A DNA stretch of 64,000 bases from Bordetella genomosp. 9 (GTDB lineage: Bacteria; Pseudomonadota; Gammaproteobacteria; Burkholderiales; Burkholderiaceae_B), in assembly GCF_002261425.1 (NCBI RefSeq), contig NZ_NEVJ01000001.1, forward strand, positions 806,001 through 870,000, given 5' to 3'. The notes under the pieces are model-generated. The model was given only the letters and a program-made list of their open reading frames with translations, did no database searches and was not told the origin of the DNA. Of this stretch, positions 8,709-16,144 are shown piece after piece (within the stretch, counting starts at the first letter, position 1; the number at the start of each line of letters is the position of its first letter). Position numbers and translations under genes: made by a program.

Positions 8709-9086
8709 AGTTGTGGCGTATCGCAACCGAGACGCGCAATTACGCCGCGGATGATATGTCCGGTGCCGGCGCCGCATATTCCCGAGGGCGGACTTCCTCT
8801 GAATCGGTTCTTGATTGAAATCGATGTACCTGAGCCGGTTTGGCGTGCCAGGGCGGTTGCCGGCCTCGCCGAGCTACCTCCTGCGTGGTGTGCCATCCCC
8901 GCGGGCCGAGCCAGTGCGGCTGTGGGGTCGCAATGGCTGCGCCAAGGGTACACGGCGATCCTGGTTGTGCCATCGGTAGTCGTGCCGGAAGAAGGTGTCA
9001 CCTTGATCAACCCGTCGCACGCGCTGGCACACCAGTTCAAGGTACGGGTCGTTCGCCAGTTTCAATACAACAGGCTGTTTCGCTAG
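8705..9086 (+). pseudogene. RES-domain toxin, disrupted by an internal deletion and frameshift
   Basis: The first 37 codons from GTG 8705 read VKLWRIATETRNYAADDMSG, a perfect RES-domain N terminus, then hit a stop at 8816. The C-terminal half continues in another frame from about 8785: LPLNRFLIEIDVPEPVWRAR, later VVPSVVVPEEGVTLINPSHA. The centre of the domain, normally GGRWN and the following active-site region, is missing, apparently around 25-40 residues lost near 8780-8790. RES toxins degrade NAD+. Loss of the centre plus the frameshift should abolish activity. The break could in principle be a sequencing error, but the length shortfall argues for a real deletion. Confidence 0.8.
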
Positions 9087-9126
9087 AATTCCGCCGGCGC
9101 CCGTGTCGCTTGCAATCGGTATCGGG

Positions 9127-10110
9127 TTAGCCGCGTAACCGAGCTATCGCCTCAATGATAGCGGCATTGTCGAATTGCGCTTCGCCGTGCGCGACGCAGT
9201 CTTCCAGCATGCGCACGTAGACTTCGGCGAAGGGCAGGCGCTGGCTGCGGGACTGGCCTTGTTCCAGGATCAGGCGGAAGTCCTTCAGGCTTTGGTCCAC
9301 ACGGCTTTGCGGCGGGTCGAAACGGCGTTGCGCCATCGCGGGGCCCTTGACTTCCATCACGCGCGAATAGGCGGCTGAGCCCGTCAGTACGGACAGGAAT
9401 TCCTGTGGATCCAGGCCCAGCTGCCCAGCAAATTGCAGGCCTTCGGCCAGGGCGGCGCGGTTCAGGCCCAGCACCAGGTTGACGGCCAGCTTCGCACGCG
9501 CGGCGTTGCCTGGCGCGCCCATCGCATAGCGGCGCGCGCACAAGGCGTCCAGCACGGGCGCGGCCAGCGCCAGATCCTGATCGCGTCCCGCCACCAGGCC
9601 GACCGCCTCGCCCTTGGCGAGCGTTGCGCTGGTGCCGGAGATCGGCGATTCGACGAACGGTACGCCCTGCGCCGCGCAACGCTGCGCCACGGCCGCGATG
9701 CGGTCGGGATCGCAGGTGCTGATGCAGACGATCGTGGGCATGCGACCAGCGGCCCGCGCGGCCGCTTCCACCGCGACCTTGGCCGATTGCGCTGCCGATC
9801 GTGCCGCCGATTGCGCCGGGGCCTTCGCGGCCTGCACGATGCCCGTCGGTCCGAACAGCGCCTGCTCGACCTGCTCCGTGTCGAACACCGCCAACACGAT
9901 GGCGTCGCATTGCACCGCCAGATCCGCCAGCGATTGCACCGCCGCGCGGGCTGGCTCGCCCGTATTGGCGAACTGCGCGCAACGGGCCGGGTCCACGTCA
10001 TATCCTCTCAGCTCGAAGCCCGCCAGGGCCAGACGCTGCGCGCTGGCGGACCCCATCAGTCCCAGTCCGGCGATGCCGACCGTCCGTGTCGTTGAAGTAC
10101 TCATGTTCAT
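9127..10110 (-). CDS. NAD(P)-dependent beta-hydroxyacid dehydrogenase (3-hydroxyisobutyrate dehydrogenase-like)
   Basis: This 327-residue enzyme has an N-terminal Rossmann motif (VGIAGLGLMGSASAQRLALA), the substrate-binding segment ESPISGTSATLAKGEAVGLV and the catalytic lysine of GNAARAKLAVNLVLG. The family oxidises short beta-hydroxy acids such as 3-hydroxyisobutyrate, glycerate and tartronate semialdehyde derivatives. An unusual Ala/Ser-rich insert (APAQSAARSAAQSAK) sits at about residues 100-120. Its ATG overlaps the TGA of the preceding Bug gene (ATGA), so the two are translationally coupled. It is last in the operon starting at 14518. The exact substrate is not visible. Confidence 0.92.
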   Translation of the reverse strand: MNMSTSTTRTVGIAGLGLMGSASAQRLALAGFELRGYDVDPARCAQFANTGEPARAAVQSLADLAVQCDAIVLAVFDTEQVEQALFGPTGIVQAAKAPAQSAARSAAQSAKVAVEAAARAAGRMPTIVCISTCDPDRIAAVAQRCAAQGVPFVESPISGTSATLAKGEAVGLVAGRDQDLALAAPVLDALCARRYAMGAPGNAARAKLAVNLVLGLNRAALAEGLQFAGQLGLDPQEFLSVLTGSAAYSRVMEVKGPAMAQRRFDPPQSRVDQSLKDFRLILEQGQSRSQRLPFAEVYVRMLEDCVAHGEAQFDNAAIIEAIARLRG

Positions 10111-11078
10111 TGCGCCTTGATCCCTGCGTCGCGTATGGCCTGCCCGACGCGCGCATAGCCTTCGCGCGTCAACGTGCCCAGCTCCGCCGGCGTGGACGCC
10201 ACCGGATCGAGCCCGAGTCCGGCCAGGCGCTCCCGCACACCCGGATCCGCCACGGCCTTGACGACCTCCGCGTTCAGGCGATTCACGATGTCGGCCGGCG
10301 TCCCTTTGGGCGCATACAGGCCCAGCCATGTCGAGAAGCGGAACTCCTTCACCCCCGCCTCGGCGAAGGTCGGCACATTGGGCAGCAGCGCCGAACGCTT
10401 GTCGTTGGGCTGCGCCAGTGCACGCAATTTTCCGTCCTTGATGAAGGGCAGGGCCACCGACACCGCCGAGAACATCATCGGCACCTGGCCGCCCGCCACA
10501 TCCGTGGTCGCCTGCGTCGCCCCCTTGTAGGGGACGTGTGCGAACTTCACCCCGGCGCTCGACGCGAACAGCTCCATCGCGATGTGATGCGGGCTGCCCG
10601 TGCCGCCCGTCGCGTAGTCGATCTTGCCCGGCTGCGCGCGCGCTCGCGCCAGCAGGTCGGGCAGGTCCTTGGCGGGGTAGGCGCTGTTCACCACCAGCAC
10701 CCACGAGATATTCGCCATCTGGCTGATCGGCGCGAAATCCTTCAGCGGGTCGAAGTTCACCTTGTCGCTCAGGTTCACCGCATAGTTCAGCACGCTGTCC
10801 GTGATGCCGCCCAGCGTGTAGCCATCCGGCGCGGCGCGCGCCACGCGCTCGGCGCCCAGCAGCCCTGACACGCCCGCCTGGTTCTCGATGATGAACGTCT
10901 GCTTCATGTTCTCGCCCATCTTGGCGAGCACCACGCGCGTCGCCACGTCGGCCGCGCTGCCTACCTGCAGCGGCACGATGACCTGGATCGGCTTGTTGGG
11001 CCAGGTCGATTGCGCGGACGCCGCGCCGCTCGCCAGCGTCAGGCCGGCCAGCAGCATTCCCAGTTTTCTTGTCGTCAT
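10107..11078 (-). CDS. Bug-family (TctC-like) solute-binding protein
   Basis: The 323-residue receptor starts with a Sec signal (TRKLGMLLAGLTLASGAASA, cleaved before QSTWPNKPIQ). It carries the Bug motif PDGYTL, the FIIENQAGVSG segment and the GSPHHIAMELF loop. It lies between the signal-less TRAP-type receptor and the dehydrogenase, overlapping the latter by 4 bp. No TctAB partner is nearby. The operon context suggests a hydroxy- or branched-chain carboxylate as ligand; this is inference. Confidence 0.93.
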   Translation of the reverse strand: MTTRKLGMLLAGLTLASGAASAQSTWPNKPIQVIVPLQVGSAADVATRVVLAKMGENMKQTFIIENQAGVSGLLGAERVARAAPDGYTLGGITDSVLNYAVNLSDKVNFDPLKDFAPISQMANISWVLVVNSAYPAKDLPDLLARARAQPGKIDYATGGTGSPHHIAMELFASSAGVKFAHVPYKGATQATTDVAGGQVPMMFSAVSVALPFIKDGKLRALAQPNDKRSALLPNVPTFAEAGVKEFRFSTWLGLYAPKGTPADIVNRLNAEVVKAVADPGVRERLAGLGLDPVASTPAELGTLTREGYARVGQAIRDAGIKAQ

Positions 11079-11119
11079 TGAAGTGTCCCCTCGTTGTAGA
11101 AATGCGCGGCTGCCGCCGA

Positions 11120-12079
11120 TCAGCCCAGCTTGCCGACTTCCGCTTCCAGCAGATCCCAGATGCGCGTACCGAGTTCATCCTTCCACTGCCGGTAGAAACC
11201 GCCAGCCAGCTTGCGCCGGAAACTGTCGGTATCCGCCGTGTTGAACCGCAGGCCGCGTTCGCGCAGCGTCCGGGCCAGATCCTCGTTCAAGGCGATGGTG
11301 TGGCTGCGCTGGCGGCCGACGTGCAGCTTGACGTTGCGCAGGACGATCTCGCGCACGTCCTCGGGCAATGCGTTCCAGAAGGGCAGATTCCCGATGATGT
11401 TGAAACCGGACCACATATGCGAGGTCATCGATACGTGCGTCACCACCTCGTGCAGGCGCAGCGAATCGATGATGGCCAGCGGATTTTCCTGCGCCTGCAG
11501 CTTGCCCGTCTTCAGCGCGTCGTACAGTTCCAGCACGAACAGGGGAACGGGATCGGCGCCCAGCGTGCGGAAGGTCTCCTCGAACACCTTGCCTTCGGGG
11601 ATGCGTATCGACAGGCCTTCCAGATCGCTGGCGTCATTGATCACGCGGCCGGTGGTGGCGATATGGCGAAAGCCGTTCTCCATCAGCCCATGGGGCATCA
11701 GGTACAGGCCGCGCGCCGCCAGATCCGCCCGCAGCGCATCGCCCAACGCGCCATCCATGGCGCGGTACACGTCATCGTTGTCGCGGAAGGCGAAGGGCAG
11801 GCTCTGCACGTTCATCGCCGGCGCCAGCGGCCCCAGTATGCTGCCCATCAGGGCATAGAACTGGATGTCTCCGGCGATCACGGCGTCGACGATTTCCAGA
11901 TGCGACTTCTTCAGCCCGCCGTTGTCGGCGACGACCTCGATGTCGAGCCGGCCCGAGGTTTCTTCGCGGACCGCATCCCACAGGTCCACCAGAAAGGGAT
12001 GCACGTGGCTGGCGACCGGCTGGTAGTGAAACTGGCGCCCGCGCCACTGTGCGTCCGAGGACTTCGCTGTGCTGCTCAT
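11120..12079 (-). CDS. TRAP-type (DctP-like) solute-binding protein without a signal peptide
   Basis: The 319-residue protein matches DctP receptors: SIRIPEGKVFEETFRTLGAD around the ligand arginine, QAQENPLAIIDS, and SHMWSGFNIIGNLPFWNALP. The chosen ATG overlaps the TGA of the upstream Bug gene (ATGA). From it the protein begins MSSTAKSSDAQWRGRQFHYQ, directly in the mature domain with no hydrophobic leader. Upstream codons in this frame lie inside the Bug gene and offer no signal peptide either. No DctQ or DctM gene is present. A Bug gene follows 41 bp downstream. It may act in the cytoplasm, use an unusual export route, or be a decayed receptor. Confidence 0.88.
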   Translation of the reverse strand: MSSTAKSSDAQWRGRQFHYQPVASHVHPFLVDLWDAVREETSGRLDIEVVADNGGLKKSHLEIVDAVIAGDIQFYALMGSILGPLAPAMNVQSLPFAFRDNDDVYRAMDGALGDALRADLAARGLYLMPHGLMENGFRHIATTGRVINDASDLEGLSIRIPEGKVFEETFRTLGADPVPLFVLELYDALKTGKLQAQENPLAIIDSLRLHEVVTHVSMTSHMWSGFNIIGNLPFWNALPEDVREIVLRNVKLHVGRQRSHTIALNEDLARTLRERGLRFNTADTDSFRRKLAGGFYRQWKDELGTRIWDLLEAEVGKLG

Positions 12080-13077
12080 TCCGTCTCCATGCCTGCCTGT
12101 TTGACCACCGTCGCCATGCGGCGGCTGTCGTCGGCCATGTACTTGGCCATTTCCTGCGGCGTCATCACCAGCGGGTCGATGCCGTTTTCCGCCAGCTTCG
12201 CCACCGTGGCGGGCGCCTTGAGCACCTGCATCAATTCCTTCGACAAACGCTCCACCACGGCGTCCGGCGTCGCCGCCGGCGCCACGATGCCTATCCAGGA
12301 CGCATAGTCGTAGCCCGGGACGCCCGATTCCGCCACCGTGGGCAGGTCCGGCAGGATGGCCGTGCGCTGCGCGCCGGCCACCGCGATGGGCCGCAGCTTG
12401 CCGGCCTTGATCAGCGGCAGCACGGTGCCGATGGCGTTGAACATCACCTGCGCCTCGCCGCCGGCCACGCCGACCGCCGCCGGGCTCGCGCCCTTGTACG
12501 GGACGTGCATCATCTTGATGCCGGAGCCCGCCTCGAACATCGCCATGGCGATGTGCTGCGGACTGCCGACGCCGCCGGTCGCATAAGAGACCTTGCCCGG
12601 ATTCGCTTTCACGTAGTCGGTCAATTCGCGCACGGTCTTCACCGGCAGGGCAGGGTTCACCACCAGCACGGTCGGCAGCACGGCCACCATGCCGACCGGC
12701 CGGAATTGCGTGGCGGGGTCGTAGCTGACCTTGCGGACGTGCGGCAGCACGCTCAGGATGGCGTTGTTGCAGCCGCACAGCGTGTAGCCGTCCGGCGCTG
12801 CGCGCGCCACTTTTTCCGCGCCGATCGCGCCGGAGGCGCCGGTCTGGTTTTCGACGACGATGGACTGCCCCAGCGGCGTCGCCAGGCGTTCGGCCACGAT
12901 ACGCAAGGCCAGGTCGGAAGCGCTGCCGGTGGCCAGCGGCGTCACCAGCGTGACGGCGCGTTGCGGGTAAGCCTGCGCCCGCGCCAGGCCCGGCGACAGC
13001 GCGGCGGCCATGCCGCCCGACAATGACAGGGCCAGCACGGCGCGCAGCGACCGATGGGCCAACGTGTAGGGGTGCAT
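12076..13077 (-). CDS. Bug-family (TctC-like) solute-binding protein
   Basis: The 333-residue receptor has a long Sec signal with a positively charged start and hydrophobic core (LRAVLALSLSGGMAAALSPG) ending in ARA before QAYPQRAVTLVTPL. The PDGYTL motif is present, as are VENQTGASGAIGAEKVARAA and GSPQHIAMAMFEAG. The gene precedes and overlaps the signal-less TRAP-type receptor by 4 bp, which argues for stoichiometric co-translation. Its relationship to the second Bug protein at 10107 looks like an old duplication, since the two share motif order and length. Confidence 0.93.
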   Translation of the reverse strand: MHPYTLAHRSLRAVLALSLSGGMAAALSPGLARAQAYPQRAVTLVTPLATGSASDLALRIVAERLATPLGQSIVVENQTGASGAIGAEKVARAAPDGYTLCGCNNAILSVLPHVRKVSYDPATQFRPVGMVAVLPTVLVVNPALPVKTVRELTDYVKANPGKVSYATGGVGSPQHIAMAMFEAGSGIKMMHVPYKGASPAAVGVAGGEAQVMFNAIGTVLPLIKAGKLRPIAVAGAQRTAILPDLPTVAESGVPGYDYASWIGIVAPAATPDAVVERLSKELMQVLKAPATVAKLAENGIDPLVMTPQEMAKYMADDSRRMATVVKQAGMETE

Positions 13078-13151
13078 CCTTGTCTCCTCGTTCTTGGAAG
13101 GGCGTCCCGTCTGGCGGGGACTGTCCCGAAGTGGCGTCCGAGGACGCCTGG

Positions 13152-13907
13152 CTACAACATGACTCGTGCTCCGTTGGTGTCCAGGTTCACGCCCGATACG
13201 AAGGACGCGCCGTCGGAAGCCAGATAGAGCATCGCGGCCACGTGGTCGTCGGACGTCGCGAGCCGGCGCAGCGGCACCTGCGCCGCGATGCGATCCAGGT
13301 CTTCCTTGGAACGCAGCGCGGCCACGCGCGGTGTCACCGTGGTCAGCGGCGCGATCGTATTGGCGGTAATGCCGTGGGGGCCCAGCTCATAGGCCAGGAA
13401 GCGCGTAAGCTGCGTCACGCCGGCCTTGGCGGCGCCATACGCGGGCGACGACGCCGCATGTACCGTACGGCCGGAGATCGACGTGACGTTGATGATGCGG
13501 CCTGCCCGCGACTGCTTCAGCGGCGCGATCGCGGCACGGCAGCACAGGAAGACGCTGCGCAGGTTCAGCGCCACGGTGCGCTCCCATTCCTCCAGGTCCA
13601 TCTGCTCCACCGTCAGCAGCTTGCGGTAGCCGCCGGCGCAGTTCACCAGCACGTCCAGTCCATGCCCGGCGGACAGCACGGCATCGAAGGCCTGCCGCAC
13701 CTGCGTCTCATCGGTGATGTCCACGCCCAGGCCCATTGCGCGCTCGCCCAGCGAACTGGCGATGGACCGCACGGCATCCTCCTGGATGTCCATCAGGAAT
13801 ACCCAGGCACCCTGGGCATGGAAGGCGCGCGCCGCCTTTTCCCCGATGCCACCGGCCGAGCCGGTGATGACGACGCTGCGGCCCGACAGCTCTGGATAGA
13901 TCGGCAT
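13152..13907 (-). CDS. SDR-family oxidoreductase (classical)
   Basis: This 251-residue short-chain dehydrogenase has the cofactor motif TGSAGGIG, an NCAGG version of NNAG, and a complete active site: serine in NVTSISG and YGAAK. It lies 14 bp after the VOC gene and 74 bp before the Bug gene on the same strand, so it belongs to the operon. SDRs in such cassettes usually oxidise a secondary alcohol of the imported acid; the substrate is unknown. Confidence 0.92.
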   Translation of the reverse strand: MPIYPELSGRSVVITGSAGGIGEKAARAFHAQGAWVFLMDIQEDAVRSIASSLGERAMGLGVDITDETQVRQAFDAVLSAGHGLDVLVNCAGGYRKLLTVEQMDLEEWERTVALNLRSVFLCCRAAIAPLKQSRAGRIINVTSISGRTVHAASSPAYGAAKAGVTQLTRFLAYELGPHGITANTIAPLTTVTPRVAALRSKEDLDRIAAQVPLRRLATSDDHVAAMLYLASDGASFVSGVNLDTNGARVML

Positions 13908-13921
13908 GGCTCGGGCTCCGC

Positions 13922-14518
13922 TTACTTATGGGCCGACGCTACGGCGCCGACGCCCGCGTTGGCGTTGGTATCCGCGGTGGCGCCCGTGCTTGCACCGGCA
14001 GCTGCGCCCGCAGTTGCACCCGCAGCTGCGCCCGCAGTTGCACCCGCATCCGTCCAGCTCGGCACGCGGCCGGCCTTCACGGCTTCTTCGGCGGAAAAAT
14101 TCAACTCGACCTTGATCCCGTTGACCGGCTCGCGCATGAACAGCTGGTACAGGTCGGAGTTGTGCGCCTTCCGTTCGCTGAACGTCACGCCATTGCGCGT
14201 CAGCCGCTCGATGAACTCGTTGATGTTCTCGCAGTTGAAGCAGACGTGGTCGATACGGCCGGAGCCCATGGCGCCGCCCGCCGAATAGTCCTCGTTTTCC
14301 TTGTCGCTGGGCGTGCGCAGGTAGGTGTCCTGATGGTTCGAATGGCGCGCCTTGCCGATGTGGACCACATCCTGGTCGCCGATATACAGCCAGTACACCG
14401 GGAAGCCGAATTCCGGGTGATAGCCGTTGCGAAAGCCCAGGTTGTCGCAGAACCAGTCGCGTGTCGCTTCCGGGTCGTGGGTCAGAATCAGGATGTGCTC
14501 CATGAAGCGCAGTCCCAT
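13922..14518 (-). CDS. VOC-family (glyoxalase-like) protein with a repeat-encoded Ala/Gly/Thr tail
   Basis: The 198-residue protein has two vicinal-oxygen-chelate modules: FMEHILILTHDPEATRDWFC near the N terminus and RIDHVCFNCENINEFIERL near residue 85, ending in VELNF that would supply a metal-binding glutamate. The last 40 residues are low-complexity (AGATAGAAAGATAGAAAGAS) and are encoded by tandem DNA repeats. A GAGGAGA site precedes the ATG. It is the first gene of the operon running down to 9127. The tail is unlikely to be part of the fold and could vary in length between strains. Confidence 0.88.
   Translation of the reverse strand: MGLRFMEHILILTHDPEATRDWFCDNLGFRNGYHPEFGFPVYWLYIGDQDVVHIGKARHSNHQDTYLRTPSDKENEDYSAGGAMGSGRIDHVCFNCENINEFIERLTRNGVTFSERKAHNSDLYQLFMREPVNGIKVELNFSAEEAVKAGRVPSWTDAGATAGAAAGATAGAAAGASTGATADTNANAGVGAVASAHK
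13998..14045. repeat. Perfect 2 x 24-bp tandem repeat inside the VOC gene
   Basis: Two identical 24-bp units lie head to tail. Each consists of two similar 12-bp halves (GCAGCTGCGCCC and GCAGTTGCACCC). The unit is a multiple of three, so gain or loss keeps the reading frame and changes the length of the Ala/Gly/Thr tail by eight residues. Confidence 0.9.
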
Positions 14519-14790
14519 GATGGTCTCCTCGTCTCGTTGTAGGGCGTCGTCGGGCGCAATCCGGCCCCGGCGTTCGGTATTTCCGCGGTGGGTGCGGCCG
14601 GTGCGATCCGCGCGGCGGTCGTCGCCGCGCGACCGGCGGCCGCGCGCGCCGCCAGGTCAGGCGCGGCCGCGGCTTGAAGTCATGCCGGCGGCGGCCTGTG
14701 CGGCGGAATCGTCAGGATTTATCGAAGGCGCGGGCGACGGACATTGCCGCGCGCGGAATGGCAGGCCGCCATCCAGTCCCCTGCCGGTCG

Positions 14791-14804
14791 TTCGGCTAGC
14801 CGAA
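14791..14804. promoter_or_regulatory. Perfect 14-bp palindrome, candidate operator
   Basis: TTCGGCTAGCCGAA is a perfect palindrome about 270 bp upstream of the VOC start. It sits in a relatively GC-poor part of the gap and is a reasonable dimeric-repressor site. The protein that binds it is unknown. Confidence 0.4.
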
Positions 14805-14900
14805 TGGCCCGCACCGATGCCGTTTTGTTATGTCCGATCATGTCGTCTCCGCCTTGTTGCCTTGTCAGGCTCTGGTTTTTATAGGAGTGTAGGGAGGCGG

Positions 14901-14938
14901 GATGGCTCAGTCCAATGCTGAATTTGCGGTGAGCCATC
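14901..14938. promoter_or_regulatory. 9-bp inverted repeat between operons (operator or weak terminator)
   Basis: GATGGCTCA and TGAGCCATC are perfect reverse complements separated by 20 bp. They lie just beyond the minus-strand gene ending at 14976. There is no T-run directly after the stem, so a rho-independent terminator is possible but not typical. Confidence 0.35.
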
Positions 14939-14975
14939 ACATCTTGATATGACCTGGCTCAGGACGCCCGTCCGG

Positions 14976-15245
14976 TCATCCCAACTGTTGTTCGAGCCGG
15001 GCCTCGACCGCCCGCCGCAACCTGGCCAGCGTTTCGGGCGAATCCGGATCTTCCACGTCGATCAGCACTTCCGCCCAGGTCTCCACCGGCTTCGCGCCGA
15101 TCTGCGTGTAGTAAGGCGACTTCGGCTCTATGGTCCAGACGGGCGTGCTGTTGCCGTCGTCGACGCGATCCTTGATGGCGCCCACGTACTTGACCTGCCT
15201 GAAGTCGCCGGTGGGGATCTGGTGCTCGGAAATAATGCGCTGCAT
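14976..15245 (-). CDS. Small conserved-looking hypothetical protein
   Basis: The 89-residue protein starts MQRIISEHQIPTGDFRQVKY and ends with a helical ETLARLRRAVEARLEQQLG. I do not recognise the family. An AGGAG site seven bases before the ATG, balanced composition and a predicted beta-rich N terminus with a helical end support a real gene. It has no signal peptide or membrane segment. It is isolated between the VOC operon and the cold-shock locus. Confidence 0.7.
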   Translation of the reverse strand: MQRIISEHQIPTGDFRQVKYVGAIKDRVDDGNSTPVWTIEPKSPYYTQIGAKPVETWAEVLIDVEDPDSPETLARLRRAVEARLEQQLG

Positions 15246-15437
15246 ACATTTGCTCCTGTCTGGTTTCCGCCCGCGGCAAATGCGCGCGGGACGAGCCGTC
15301 AGGCACAGTAGCCTCTATTCATCGCACCTCACAAGTCCAAGCTCATCCTTGGAGCCTTGATTCGCCGGAATCGCTCCCGGACACGCCCGGCGTGTCGCGC
15401 CACCTGGCACACGCGGTAACCAAAGAGGGTGCGTCCC

Positions 15438-15601
15438 CATGAGTCTTTCCTTGACTCTGCCCTTCATGTGGTTCACATTGCTGCCAAGACTCAAGTACCG
15501 CGATTTGTTCCGTCCTGCGCCCGCGCGCTTCATTGTCCAAAGTCCTTTCCTTGATATCTCGCTTGAAGGGGGCGTCCCTTCCGATACAAGGAAAGCGCAT
15601 G
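15438..15601 (+). promoter_or_regulatory. Structured mRNA leader that can sequester the cold-shock gene's Shine-Dalgarno site
   Basis: The Shine-Dalgarno region CAAGGAAAG (15587-15595) has two perfect 9-nt complements, CTTTCCTTG at 15445-15453 and at 15545-15553, exactly 100 nt apart. The nearer copy extends to a 13-bp helix (15545-15558 with 15583-15595, A15554 bulged) capped by a second stem, GAAGGG 15565-15570 with CCCTTC 15576-15581 and a 5-nt loop. The farther copy also offers CATG (15438-15441) to pair with the CATG around the start codon. The two pairings are mutually exclusive, as expected for a temperature- or cold-responsive leader. Pairing is seen in the sequence; function is inferred. 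Confidence 0.6.
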
Positions 15602-15802
15602 CACACACACATCGAAAGTCCGCGTGACGCCGGTTACGGCCATGGATTCATCATGCCCGCGGGCGACGGCGGCGATCTCTACGCCGAATATTCCGCCGCT
15701 GAAAAGAGGGTCGCCGCGACGCCCGACGAGCCGCGAAAGATCACCTTTTCGATAGGACAAGGTCCCAAGGGACCGCAAACCGCGAACATTCGCATGCTGT
15801 AA
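15599..15802 (+). CDS. Divergent cold-shock-domain protein
   Basis: The 67-residue protein aligns without gaps to CspA-type proteins over most of its length. GYGHGFIMPAGDGGDLYAEY corresponds to the RNP1/RNP2 region (normally KGFGFI and VFVHF), and ITFSIGQGPKGPQTANIRML is an almost canonical C terminus. The first strand, which should contain KWFN, is replaced by MHTHIESPRD, and both RNP motifs have lost aromatic or basic residues (F to H, H to E). The ATG at 15599 follows AAGGAAAG; an in-frame TTG further upstream lacks such a site. A strong terminator follows. Nucleic-acid binding may be altered or lost. Confidence 0.8.
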   Translation: MHTHIESPRDAGYGHGFIMPAGDGGDLYAEYSAAEKRVAATPDEPRKITFSIGQGPKGPQTANIRML

Positions 15803-15807
15803 AAAAA

Positions 15808-15829
15808 GCCCTCCCAGGAGGGCTTTTTT
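15808..15829 (+). terminator. Rho-independent terminator after the cold-shock gene
   Basis: A perfect 7-bp stem (GCCCTCC / GGAGGGC) with a 2-nt CA gap is followed by six T and preceded by seven A, so it can work in both directions. It begins five bases after the stop codon region of the cold-shock gene. Confidence 0.92.
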
Positions 15830-15874
15830 ATTTGTCGTGGCTTTGATTGGCCCGCTCGGGCAAGAGGATCAGAT

Positions 15875-16123
15875 ATGGAAAACAATTCCGTCTACAAAGG
15901 CTATCGGCTAAGCGCCATCGTGAAGCGGGAAACCGCCGGCAAGCAGCCCGCATTCACCGCGACGCTGCTGGTCGTCCGCCACGAAGGCGCCATCGCCTCC
16001 GCGCACGGTGTGCCGCAATTCGCGCACGGTGGCGCCGTTGCCACACCCAGCCGCGCGGTCGATGCGGCCATCCTGCATGGCAGGCAGGTGGTGGATGAAA
16101 TGAGCCGGGTGCCGGCGGAGTAA
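15875..16123 (+). CDS. Small hypothetical protein
   Basis: The 82-residue protein begins MENNSVYKGYRLSAIVKRET and has alternating hydrophobic positions (FTATLLVVRHEGAIASAHGV) consistent with a small beta-sheet, followed by a helix (RAVDAAILHGRQVVDEMSR). An AGAGGA site precedes the ATG. I do not recognise a named family. It follows the cold-shock gene but is separated from it by the terminator, so it probably has its own promoter or depends on readthrough. Confidence 0.72.
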   Translation: MENNSVYKGYRLSAIVKRETAGKQPAFTATLLVVRHEGAIASAHGVPQFAHGGAVATPSRAVDAAILHGRQVVDEMSRVPAE

Positions 16124-16144
16124 GGCCGCCGGCCGTTTCTTCGG

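Larger units (their letters stand above)
14519..14975. other. Intergenic region with the presumed promoter of the VOC-to-dehydrogenase operon
   Basis: I see no convincing gene in these 457 bp. They hold a GC-rich stem (GCGCGGCG at 14610-14617 with CGCCGCGC at 14623-14630) in the presumed leader of the VOC transcript, a perfect palindrome at 14791-14804 and an inverted repeat at 14901-14938. No regulator gene adjoins the operon, so control must come from elsewhere. Confidence 0.6.

Noticed and set aside
10111..11178. N-terminal extension of the hydroxyacid dehydrogenase frame making a 683-residue protein
   Set aside because: The extension overlaps the Bug gene out of frame and lacks motifs. 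The ATGA overlap at 10107-10110 marks the natural start.
12080..12778. N-terminal extension of the TRAP-type receptor frame making a 552-residue protein
   Set aside because: The extra part is an out-of-frame reading of the Bug gene and contains no signal peptide, so it does not rescue export.
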